DNA of 64,000 bases from contig NZ_LMOD01000003.1 in the NCBI RefSeq assembly GCF_001423485.1, positions 571,527 to 635,526 on the forward strand, in the 5' to 3' direction. The notes under the pieces were generated by a model, which did no database searches, was not told the origin of the DNA, and saw nothing but the letters and a program-made list of their open reading frames with translations. Positions 57,492-64,000 of this stretch are shown here, one piece after another (position 1 is the first letter of the stretch; the number at the start of each line of letters is the position of its first letter). The DNA is from Microbacterium sp. Leaf320. Lineage in GTDB: Bacteria > Actinomycetota > Actinomycetes > Actinomycetales > Microbacteriaceae. A program made the position numbers and the translations under genes.

Positions 57492-58895
57492 ATGTCCCCG
57501 AATCCCCAGCGGCGACTGCTCGCCTCGGTGCGCAGGATCCTGCACACCGACCCCTCGACCGTCGCTCACACCGAGGCCATGCCCGTCATCGACGAGCGCA
57601 CGGTGCCGCGAGTGCTCGACCTCGCGACCCGCATCGGCGAATCGATGTTCGCGGTCGGCGCCTCCGCGCACGAGGTCACGCTCGCCATCACGCGCGTGTG
57701 CTCGGCATACGGGATGCGCGACGTCCAGGTCGACGTCACCTACAACTCGATCACCGTCTCGTTCCACCTGAGTGGAGAGGTCTGGCCCGAGACCCTCGTG
57801 CGAGTCGTCCGCGTCGCGGCTCCCGACCACGCCAAGCTGCAGCGCGTGCAGGCCCTCGTCGCCGACATCGATGACGGGCTCGACCTCGAGTCGGCCCGCA
57901 CCGCGTTCCGCGTGCTCCGACGTGTGCCCTTCCGGTATCAGCAGCCGGTCGTCATCGTCGCCCGTGCGCTGCTCGCGGTCGGCGTCAGCATCATGCTCGG
58001 CGCCTCGCCGATCATCGTCGGCCTCACCTTCGTCGCGGCACTCTGCGCGGCTCTGACCCAGGCCGGTCTAGCCAGGGCCCGGGTGCCCCTGTTCTTCAGC
58101 CAGATCGCCGGAGGCTTCGTCACCACGGTCGTCGCCGTCGCGGTGACAGCACTCGGCTCGGCCGGGATCGAGCCCTTCGTCGGCATCCGCCCGTCGATCA
58201 TCGTCGCTTCGGGCATCGTGCTCATGCTCGCCGGCCTCACAGTGGTCGGCGCTGCCCAGGATGCGATCGACGGCTTCGCGCTCACAGCGGGCGGTCGCAT
58301 CCTCGATCTGACGATGCAGACGCTCGGGGTCGTGATCGGCATCCTCGTCGGGCTCGAGCTCGGCAGCGTGCTCGGATTCACGATGGGGCTGCCCGATGAC
58401 CCCGCCCCCTTCGGTCCGCTGCTCAACCAGTTCGCGGGGGCGATCATCATCGCGGTCGCCGTCGCGGTGTTCAACGGCGCCGGCATCCGGATCATCCTCG
58501 TGAGCGCGCTGCTCAGCGCCGTCACGATCGCCGGCTACTCGTTCATGGTCGGCCTGAACCTGCATCCCGCCGCGGCGAGCGCGATCGGCGCACTGCTCGC
58601 GAGCTTCATCGGCATGCTGATCGCGGTGAACCTCCACGTGCCGTCGGTCGCGGTGACGACCGCCGCGATCGTGCCGCTGGTGCCCGGCGTCGCCGTGTTC
58701 CAGGGGCTCCTCGAGATGATCCACTCCGCGGGTTCCACCGCCGGCGTCGTCGGGATCGGCGGATCACTCGTGGATGCCGTGGTGATCGGCATCGGTCTCG
58801 CCTCCGGAGCGTCGCTCGGCCTCTACCTCGGCACGCCCGTGCGCGCGACCCTCAGCAGCGTCGCGAAGACGCGGGCGCGCGCCGTCCGACGCTGA
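57492..58895 (+). CDS. ThrE-family threonine/serine exporter-like protein
   Basis: Membrane protein of 467 residues. The N-terminal cytosolic domain (about 35-150: RIGESMFAVGASAHEVTLAITRVC, VDVTYNSITVSF) and ten C-terminal helices in two halves (about 155-290 and 300-460, the second holding VPLVPGVAVFQGLLEMI) match the ThrE fusion of the DUF1212 and DUF3815 parts. ThrE exports threonine and serine in corynebacteria. The start is supported by a GAGAAT box six bases upstream or, alternatively, a GGGGAG ribosome binding site. Confidence 0.9.
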   Translation: MSPNPQRRLLASVRRILHTDPSTVAHTEAMPVIDERTVPRVLDLATRIGESMFAVGASAHEVTLAITRVCSAYGMRDVQVDVTYNSITVSFHLSGEVWPETLVRVVRVAAPDHAKLQRVQALVADIDDGLDLESARTAFRVLRRVPFRYQQPVVIVARALLAVGVSIMLGASPIIVGLTFVAALCAALTQAGLARARVPLFFSQIAGGFVTTVVAVAVTALGSAGIEPFVGIRPSIIVASGIVLMLAGLTVVGAAQDAIDGFALTAGGRILDLTMQTLGVVIGILVGLELGSVLGFTMGLPDDPAPFGPLLNQFAGAIIIAVAVAVFNGAGIRIILVSALLSAVTIAGYSFMVGLNLHPAAASAIGALLASFIGMLIAVNLHVPSVAVTTAAIVPLVPGVAVFQGLLEMIHSAGSTAGVVGIGGSLVDAVVIGIGLASGASLGLYLGTPVRATLSSVAKTRARAVRR

Positions 58896-58901
58896 GGTCG
58901 A

Positions 58902-59537
58902 TCAGGCCGGCCCGCCCGAATACGTCTCCCCCACCGGCACTGCGACCTGCAGCACGTTGCCCGGCTGTGCCAGAGGGCAGGCCCACGCCGGGTCGTAGGC
59001 GCACGACGGGTTGTAGGCGAAGTTGAAGTCGAGCACGATCGTGCCGCGCTCGGCATCGGAACCGAGGTCCGCACCCTTGATCGTGTCGATCAAGTAGCGA
59101 CCACCGCCGTAGGTGCCGCCGGGGCGGCCGGCGAGGGCGTCGCGCACCGGGATGAAGAGTCCCCCGCCGTAGGTCGTCAGACGCCAGATGTCGAGCGACC
59201 CGGTGTCGGGGATCTCGACCTTGCCGACGCGCTCGAACGGGACGACTCCATCGGTTCCGGTCGCGAAGTCGAAGCCGCCCGGTTCGGCGGGCAGAATGGG
59301 CAGCTCGAAACGCCATTGCGGATCGTACGAGGCGATGGGCAGCCCCTCGAACATGGCTCTGTCTCCCGGCAGCAGCGGAGTCGCCGGATGGTGCAGCATC
59401 AGGTCGTCGCGCTCGATTCGCCAGAGCTCATGCGCCTCCTCCGGCGATTCCGCCTGACGGACGGCATCGTAGAGAGCGAACACGCGACGTCGCCAATCGA
59501 CGACCTCGGCGGCGGTGCGGGCTTTCGTGAGCGTCAT
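58902..59537 (-). CDS. DUF1684 family protein
   Basis: Protein of 211 residues with the DUF1684 core: WRIERDDLMLHHPATPLLPGDR near the N-terminus, YGGGRYLIDTIKGADLG, and the C-terminal VLDFNFAYNPSCAYDPAWACPL. The conserved Cys and the NFAYNPSCAY motif mark the family, whose role is unknown. It is convergent with the ThrE gene, six bases between the stops. Confidence 0.87.
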   Translation of the reverse strand: MTLTKARTAAEVVDWRRRVFALYDAVRQAESPEEAHELWRIERDDLMLHHPATPLLPGDRAMFEGLPIASYDPQWRFELPILPAEPGGFDFATGTDGVVPFERVGKVEIPDTGSLDIWRLTTYGGGLFIPVRDALAGRPGGTYGGGRYLIDTIKGADLGSDAERGTIVLDFNFAYNPSCAYDPAWACPLAQPGNVLQVAVPVGETYSGGPA

Positions 59538-59607
59538 GAGGTTCAGGCTACGCGCCCGTGCCTGCCGGGTCGCTCAGGTTCGCGGCCGGACGGGGCTCTC
59601 GAATGAC

Positions 59608-60183
59608 TCAGTTGTCGGTCGAGCGCGGCAGGACCGTCAGGACACGTTCGATGTGATCGCGGAACTCTGCCATGTAGTCGCGCAGGAATGTCGCGGTACC
59701 CGCATTCTTCACTGTGCCGTCGTCGTCGAAGGTGTCGGTCGAGAACTGGATGTACGCTTCGGGAGCCGTCATCTGTCGGGCATTGCAGAAGCTGAGCACA
59801 CCGCGCAGGCTCTGCTGCGCGACCGCCGTGCCGATCGCGCCGACGGACGCGCCGATCACCGCCGCGGGGATGTGGTCGAAGGAGTTCTGCCCCCACGGAC
59901 GCGATGCCCAGTCGATCGCGTTCTTGAGTCCGCCCGGGATCGATCGGTTGTACTCCGGGGTGACGAACAGCACCGCATCCGCCGAGTCGATGGCTTCCTT
60001 CAGCGCCACAGCGACCGGCGGGTAGTCCTCGTCGTAGTCCTGGCTGTAGAGCGGGAGGTCGCGGATGGGGATCTCGAAGAACTCCAGGTCGTCCGGCGCC
60101 AGACCGATCAGCGCCGTCGCGAGGACGCGATTGATCGAGGTGGACGAGAGACTTCCGATGAAGTAGCCGACTCGGTAGGTCAT
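59608..60183 (-). CDS. NADPH-dependent FMN reductase
   Basis: Flavodoxin-like reductase of 191 residues with GYFIGSLSSTSINRVLA (FMN phosphate loop) and VLFVTPEYNRSIPGGLKNAIDW, which is diagnostic for the family. It probably reduces FMN or quinones. The ATG overlaps the stop of a 50-residue gene by four bases (ATGA), and it is the last gene of a MarR-controlled operon. Confidence 0.92.
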   Translation of the reverse strand: MTYRVGYFIGSLSSTSINRVLATALIGLAPDDLEFFEIPIRDLPLYSQDYDEDYPPVAVALKEAIDSADAVLFVTPEYNRSIPGGLKNAIDWASRPWGQNSFDHIPAAVIGASVGAIGTAVAQQSLRGVLSFCNARQMTAPEAYIQFSTDTFDDDGTVKNAGTATFLRDYMAEFRDHIERVLTVLPRSTDN

Positions 60184-60332
60184 GACATCTCCTCTTCTCG
60201 TGTGGCGTCTCCTGCGACGCTGGCTTCAGTCTCGTCGCGCCTCGCATCCGCGTCCAGTGCCATCTGCGCGGATCGCTCGGCAGCGTGGGCCGCGAGCACG
60301 CGGGCCTGAGCGATCTCGAGCGAGCCGATCAT
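60180..60332 (-). CDS. Small protein of 50 residues inside the MarR operon
   Basis: The ATG at 60332 overlaps the stop of the oxidoreductase gene (ATGA) and its TGA at 60180-60182 overlaps the FMN reductase ATG, so it exactly fills the gap between those two genes. The product begins MIGSLEIAQARVLAAHAAER and ends RRDETEASVAGDATREEEMS, Ala/Glu/Arg-rich and probably helical. Double translational coupling is strong evidence that it is real. Function unknown; a small accessory or linker protein of the reductase pair is possible. Confidence 0.75.
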   Translation of the reverse strand: MIGSLEIAQARVLAAHAAERSAQMALDADARRDETEASVAGDATREEEMS

Positions 60333-61309
60333 GTCACCACCACGCCCTTTCCTCCGACGACACCCGCCTCCATGTCACGGTGCGCCTGCACGATCTCATC
60401 CATCGCGTAGACGCGACCCATCGGAATCCGGGCGGCTCCTGCGGCCACCGCATCCAGGTAGTCCTGCAGCACCTGCGCATCGAGGTCGGCGGCCTCACCC
60501 GAGTACGCCGTGAGCCGCACGCCGTTGGGCAGCCAGTCCATCGGATAGAACTCCGGGATGGTCCAGTCGTCCGACAGCATTCCGGTGAAGCACACGGTGC
60601 CCCCGGTGCGCACCGACCGGAGGGTGTCCCGCATGACGTTCACACCGACGAGCTCGATCGCACCGTCGACGCCGCCGGGCATCAGCTCTCGGACCCGGGA
60701 GGCCACCTCGCCGTCGTCGATGACGATGTGATCGACGGCGATGGATTCGAGCAGCGGGCGAGCCTGTTCGCGGCGGGTGGTAGCAATGACCGTGAGTCCG
60801 CGCAGCTTCGCGAGCACAGCTGCAGCAAGGCCGACCGACGACGTGCCGCCGCGGATCAGCACCGATTGTCCGGGCTGCGCCTGCAGACCGACCTCGAGCG
60901 AGCCGTTCGCCGTCTGCAGCATCTCGGGAACCGCTCCGAGCTGCTGCCACGGCAGTTCGCTGCGGAACGGGATCACCTGCGCGGCCGGCACCAGGACGTA
61001 CTCGGCGTAGCCGCCGTCGAACTCCCGCCCCATGCCGCCCATCATCGTCATGACCTGCGTTCCGGGAGCCAACTCGCCTCCCGGGGCTTCTGCCACGACT
61101 CCGGTCGCTTCGATGCCGGGGATGCGCGGGAAGCTTCCGCTGTACGCGGCCCCGCCGCGGAAGTGCAGCTCGGATCGGTTCAACCCGAACGCCTTCACCC
61201 TGATCAGCACCTCGCCGTTCGCCGGCGTCGGCACGGCGACCTCACGGATCTCGAGCACCTCCGGCCCACCGGGATGCTCGACGACCACCGCTCGCATGGT
61301 GCCGCTCAC
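60329..61309 (-). CDS. Quinone oxidoreductase-like zinc-free alcohol dehydrogenase
   Basis: MDR-family oxidoreductase of 326 residues with an N-terminal GroES-like domain (VRVKAFGLNRSELHFRGG...IPGIEATGVV) and a Rossmann domain with the RGGTSSVGLAAAVLAK nucleotide loop. No structural-zinc Cys cluster is present, as in quinone reductases. It probably reduces enones or quinones with NADPH. It overlaps marR upstream (ATGA at 61306-61309) and the 50-residue gene downstream. Confidence 0.92.
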   Translation of the reverse strand: MSGTMRAVVVEHPGGPEVLEIREVAVPTPANGEVLIRVKAFGLNRSELHFRGGAAYSGSFPRIPGIEATGVVAEAPGGELAPGTQVMTMMGGMGREFDGGYAEYVLVPAAQVIPFRSELPWQQLGAVPEMLQTANGSLEVGLQAQPGQSVLIRGGTSSVGLAAAVLAKLRGLTVIATTRREQARPLLESIAVDHIVIDDGEVASRVRELMPGGVDGAIELVGVNVMRDTLRSVRTGGTVCFTGMLSDDWTIPEFYPMDWLPNGVRLTAYSGEAADLDAQVLQDYLDAVAAGAARIPMGRVYAMDEIVQAHRDMEAGVVGGKGVVVT

Positions 61310-61752
61310 GACTCGTTCCCCTCTGAGAGCGTGCCGAGTCGTGCCTGGAGTCGAGTGAGGAGTGTCGTCGCCGCAGTGAGGTCGACGCCGCCGAACAGTC
61401 GCTCCAGAGAACGGTCGAGAGCGCCCTCCCCCTCGCGCCTCGCCCCCTCCCCGGTCTGGGTGAGGGTGACGAGCGATGAGCGCCTGTCATCCGGATGCGG
61501 CGCACGTGCGGCGAGCCCGTCACGTTCGAGCCTGTCGACGAACTTGCTCGCCGCTCCGATCGTGATGCCGAGATCGCGGCTCAGCTCATTCACCCGAGCC
61601 ACGGGCGTGTGGCGCGCGATCACCCGCAGAGCCTGCAGCGTTCCGAGCCCCATGCCCGTCTCACGCTGGATCTCGCGCTCTGCGGCGTTCCAGAGGTCGG
61701 TCTCGTAGCGGACGAGTGCGTCGAAGAAGTCCATACGATCTGTAACCGTCAT
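61306..61752 (-). CDS. MarR-family regulator
   Basis: Regulator of 148 residues with the MarR winged helix (HTPVARVNELSRDLGITIGAASKFVDRLERDGLAARAPHPDDRRSSLVTLT). It is the first gene of an operon with the quinone oxidoreductase, the 50-residue protein and the FMN reductase. The strong leaderless promoter with overlapping palindromes directly upstream suggests autorepression relieved by an electrophile or quinone, but the inducer is unproven. Confidence 0.93.
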   Translation of the reverse strand: MTVTDRMDFFDALVRYETDLWNAAEREIQRETGMGLGTLQALRVIARHTPVARVNELSRDLGITIGAASKFVDRLERDGLAARAPHPDDRRSSLVTLTQTGEGARREGEGALDRSLERLFGGVDLTAATTLLTRLQARLGTLSEGNES

Positions 61753-61758
61753 CCGAGA

Positions 61759-61796
61759 ATTATATTCCCGGGAAGCTACTTCTCAAGAACGTTCTT
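61759..61796 (-). promoter_or_regulatory. Promoter and MarR operators of the marR operon
   Basis: On the minus strand TTGAGA (61786-61781), a 16-base spacer, and TATAAT (61764-61759), six bases before the ATG: a near-consensus leaderless promoter. TTCCCGGGAA (61765-61774) fills the spacer and AAGAACGTTCTT (61785-61796) overlaps the -35 box; both are perfect palindromes and likely MarR sites. Confidence 0.8.
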
Positions 61797-61803
61797 CAAC
61801 GGA

Positions 61804-61835
61804 CGGCGGGTGGCGGCCGAAGCCCCCACCCGCCG
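61804..61835 (-). terminator. Terminator of the ene-reductase gene
   Basis: A perfect 10-base stem CGGCGGGTGG/CCACCCGCCG with an inner GGC-CGAA-GCC hairpin, 15 bases past the stop codon of the minus-strand gene at 61851. There is no T-run. Confidence 0.65.
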
Positions 61836-61850
61836 ATCCGAATGCTCCGC

Positions 61851-62939
61851 TCAGGCGCCGGCGCGCACCGTCTCGAGCGAGGGGTAGTCGGTGTAGCCCT
61901 CGGCGGTGCGGCCGTAGAACAGCGCGGGCCGCGGCTCGTTGAGCTCGGCATCCTGACGCCAGCGCTCGACCAGGTCGGGGTTGGCGATCACGGGGCGGCC
62001 GGCGGCGACGGCATCCGCCCATCCGTCTGCGACGAGGCCCTCGGCCTCTTCCCGGCTCGTGGCGACGCCGAAACCGGAGTTGATGATCAGGGGCGCGCCC
62101 AGCATGCGACGGATGCGCTGCACGAGCTCGCTCGTCGGCGCGGCGTTCAGGATGTCGACGAAGGCGAGTCCGAGCGGGCGGAGCCCTTCGGCGACGGCGA
62201 GGTAGGTGGCGAGCGCGTCGTCGTCGTCCTCTTCGAGGACACCCTGGATGTTGTGCTGCGGCGACAGGCGGATGCTCGTGCGGTCGCCGCCGACCGCCTC
62301 GGCGACGGCGGTCGTGACCTCGATCGCGAAGCGCGCACGGTTCTCGGGCGACCCTCCGTACTGATCGTCGCGGACGTTCGACACCGGCGAGAGGAACTCC
62401 TGCACGAGGTAGCCGTTGGCGCCGTGCACCTCGACGCCATCGAGACCGGCGGCGATCGCATTGCGCGCGGCCTGCACGAACTGCTCGACGACCACGGGGA
62501 TCTCGTCGAGCGTCAGGGCGTGCGCGACCGGCATGTCGGCCTTGCCCTCGGGCGTGTGGGTCTGACCGGGAGCCGCGAGCGCACTGGGCGCCACCACGCG
62601 GGGCTCTCCGGAGATCGCCGGGTGCGAGACGCGACCGCCGTGCATGAGCTGCATCACGATCGTGCCGCCCTCTTCGTGAACGGCGTCGGCGATGCGACGC
62701 CATCCCTCGATCTGCGCGGGCGTCACGATGCCCGGCTGCCCGGAGTACGACTTGCCCTCGGCCGCGGGCCACGTGCCCTCGGTGATGATGAGGCCCTGTC
62801 CCGCGCGCTGACGGTAGTACTCCACCATCGTCTCGGTCGGCACGCCCGCGTCGTCGGCGCGCGTGCGGGTGAGGGGCGCCATGACGACGCGGTTGGACAG
62901 CGGAAGGGCGCCGAAGGCGGCGGGCTCGTAAAGACTCAC
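61851..62939 (-). CDS. Old yellow enzyme-family alkene reductase
   Basis: FMN-dependent ene-reductase of 362 residues from a GTG at 62939. Family markers are NRVVMAPLTRTRAD, IVMQLMHGGRVSHP, GVEVHGANGYLVQEFLSPVSN, DDQYGGSPENRARFAIEV, SGFGVATSREEAE and a late VIANPDLVERWRQ. The HGAN pair (His/Asn) binds the substrate carbonyl or nitro group. It reduces activated alkenes, nitro esters or maleimide-like toxins with NADPH. A MarR gene lies upstream on the same strand, 40 bases away. Confidence 0.95.
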   Translation of the reverse strand: MSLYEPAAFGALPLSNRVVMAPLTRTRADDAGVPTETMVEYYRQRAGQGLIITEGTWPAAEGKSYSGQPGIVTPAQIEGWRRIADAVHEEGGTIVMQLMHGGRVSHPAISGEPRVVAPSALAAPGQTHTPEGKADMPVAHALTLDEIPVVVEQFVQAARNAIAAGLDGVEVHGANGYLVQEFLSPVSNVRDDQYGGSPENRARFAIEVTTAVAEAVGGDRTSIRLSPQHNIQGVLEEDDDDALATYLAVAEGLRPLGLAFVDILNAAPTSELVQRIRRMLGAPLIINSGFGVATSREEAEGLVADGWADAVAAGRPVIANPDLVERWRQDAELNEPRPALFYGRTAEGYTDYPSLETVRAGA

Positions 62940-62979
62940 AGTGAGGGGTAAGGCGCACCGCTCGTCGCGTATTCCCCGA

Positions 62980-63531
62980 TCAGGATGCCGGGGTCTTGCC
63001 GTCCGCCCGGTCGGATGCTCCGCCGCCGAGCTCCGAGAGCATCTCGGCGAAGCGATCGAGGTCTGCCTGCGACCAGCGGCCGAGACGCTCGGCGAGTCTG
63101 GCCTCGTAGCGTGAGCGCGCGGCCGTGACCCTCTCCTGCGCGAGCTCGGTGGCGACGAGAACGCGCGCTCGACGATCGTCGGGGTCGCGCACGCTCTCGA
63201 CGAGACCCAGCTGTTCGAGCTGTCGCACCTGCCTGCTCACGGCGGTCTTGTCGGTCTGCAGCCGCTCGATGATCGCTCCGGCCGAGGTCGCCTTGCCCGT
63301 CGCGATCGACGTCAGCACCTGGTAGCCGAGGGGCTGCAGATCAGGGTGCACGGTCTGCGCCGCCTCACGCCAGCTCACGCGGATGCGGGCGAAGAGCCGC
63401 CCCAGCTCGTGCTCGACCCGGGACACCGCCTCGTCGATGTCGAGGTCGCCGTCAGACGCGGCGTTCTGGTCGGAGGCGTCGGGTGCGTCGGGTCCGGCGT
63501 GTTCGTCGGAAGAGGCACTCATGCTCGCCAT
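62980..63531 (-). CDS. MarR-family regulator with acidic N-terminal extension
   Basis: Regulator of 183 residues. The MarR helix-turn-helix (ATGKATSAGAIIERLQTDKTAVSRQVRQLEQLGLVESVRDPDDRRARVLVAT) spans about 78-130. The first 30 residues are acidic, Ser/Asp/Ala-rich and not part of the domain; a later start may be used. It is upstream of, and likely controls, the ene-reductase gene. Confidence 0.88.
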   Translation of the reverse strand: MASMSASSDEHAGPDAPDASDQNAASDGDLDIDEAVSRVEHELGRLFARIRVSWREAAQTVHPDLQPLGYQVLTSIATGKATSAGAIIERLQTDKTAVSRQVRQLEQLGLVESVRDPDDRRARVLVATELAQERVTAARSRYEARLAERLGRWSQADLDRFAEMLSELGGGASDRADGKTPAS

Positions 63532-63536
63532 GATAC

Positions 63537-63575
63537 GGCGAAGCCCGGCTGCCGGTGCGACAGCGGGGCTTCGCC
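63537..63575 (-). terminator. Terminator of the betaine-type binding-protein gene
   Basis: A 10-base stem GGCGAAGCCC/GGGCTTCGCC (63537-63546 with 63566-63575) encloses an inner GCTG/CAGC stem, 34 bases past the stop codon of the minus-strand gene at 63610. No T-run. Confidence 0.65.
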
Positions 63576-63609
63576 CCTCAGATCGCGGATGCGCGATCCG
63601 CAGCCACGA

Positions 63610-64000
63610 TCACTTGTCGAGCAGGCCTGCGGCGGTGAGCCACTCTTCCGCTGCGGTCGCAGCCGACGCCTTCTCGTCGCCCTCGACCCGTTCGCGCAGA
63701 TCGATCAGGTCATCGGTGGTGAGCTTCGCCGAGATCGCGTTGAGCACCTCTGCGAGCTTGTCGGTGTAGATGTCCTTCGAGAGCAGCGGGATGACGTTCT
63801 GCGCCGAGATCATGTTCTCGGGGTCCTCGAGGACGACGAGGTCCTCGGCCTTGATCGCCGGCGAGGTCGTGTAGATGTCCGCGACCTGCACCGTGCCGTC
63901 GACGAGCGCCTGCACCGTGTCGGGGCCGCCGAAGTCCTCGTATGGGACGAACGTGACCTGTCCTGCGTCCACGCCCACGCCGTAGACGTCGCGCAGGCCC
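63610..64000 (-). CDS. Glycine betaine/choline-type ABC substrate-binding protein (3' part, cut by window edge)
   Basis: The last 130 residues of a type II osmoprotectant-binding protein (OpuAC/OsmF-like). Visible landmarks are YEDFGGPDTVQALVDGTVQVADIYTTSPAI, DLVVLEDPENMISAQNVIPLLSKD and the C-terminal LTTDDLIDLRERVEGDEKASAATAAEEWL. It would bind glycine betaine, choline or a related quaternary amine for import under osmotic stress. The start and the rest of the operon lie outside the window. Confidence 0.85.
   Translation of the reverse strand, partial: GLRDVYGVGVDAGQVTFVPYEDFGGPDTVQALVDGTVQVADIYTTSPAIKAEDLVVLEDPENMISAQNVIPLLSKDIYTDKLAEVLNAISAKLTTDDLIDLRERVEGDEKASAATAAEEWLTAAGLLDK

Overview
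The window looks like chromosome from a GC-rich actinobacterium of the family Microbacteriaceae, most likely Microbacterium or a close relative. The basis is the codon and GC pattern, several genes whose -10 box lies exactly six bases before the start codon (leaderless transcription), a DUF222/HNH (13E12-type) gene, a small Microbacteriaceae-type protein at 57113, and lipoprotein and LAxTG signals typical of this group. I see no rRNA, tRNA, CRISPR array, phage or transposase. Both window edges cut genes.

Layout. 1-2291: phosphonate-type ABC importer (phnD-phnC-phnE, minus strand) with a divergent GntR regulator. 3395-5529: a two-component system whose histidine kinase is flanked by two very small ORFs with strong ribosome binding sites, and which carries repeated GTCTAG boxes. 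5679-9259: DUF222/HNH protein, a repeat-rich gap, a GNAT acetyltransferase, and an EamA transporter behind a ykkC-type riboswitch. 9537-15083: an 1848-residue DUF11-repeat wall protein with a LAxTG sorting signal. 15332-18665: M18 aminopeptidase, NCS1 permease, cysteine hydrolase. 18676-23502: MBL hydrolase and TetR pair, then a heterodimeric ABC exporter. 23611-33890: alpha/beta hydrolase, a PLP decarboxylase with its TetR regulator, agmatine deiminase and amidase, then a tryptophan-kynurenine operon (kynA, amidohydrolase, kynU, PaaX-type regulator). 33865-40590: LacI-controlled sugar ABC importer plus GH3 glycosidase. 40594-46478: peptidase E, FBP protein, Cys/Met-rich copper-storage protein, stress-type small proteins, GCS2 ligase, MFS exporter. 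46540-50961: DUF899, GH114 lipoprotein and four membrane-anchored proteins of unknown role. 51077-57457: CYP152-type P450, SRPBCC, CPBP protease, zinc alcohol dehydrogenase, fatty acid desaturase and small hypotheticals. 57492-63531: ThrE-type exporter, DUF1684 protein, a MarR operon with a newly seen 50-residue protein, OYE-type ene-reductase and a second MarR. 63610-64000: end of a glycine betaine/choline-type substrate-binding protein.

Working logic. Most genes form short catabolic or transport operons, each next to its own one-component regulator (GntR, TetR x2, LacI, PaaX, MarR x2), and inverted-repeat operators can be seen in several of the shared intergenic regions.

The features most worth a second look are: the two micro-ORFs around the kinase; an in-frame, three-fold tandem expansion of a dispersed extragenic palindrome inside the kynurenine-operon amidohydrolase; minisatellites that start at or next to stop codons; the ykkC-type riboswitch on an EamA transporter; and complementary active-site losses in the two ABC exporter halves.
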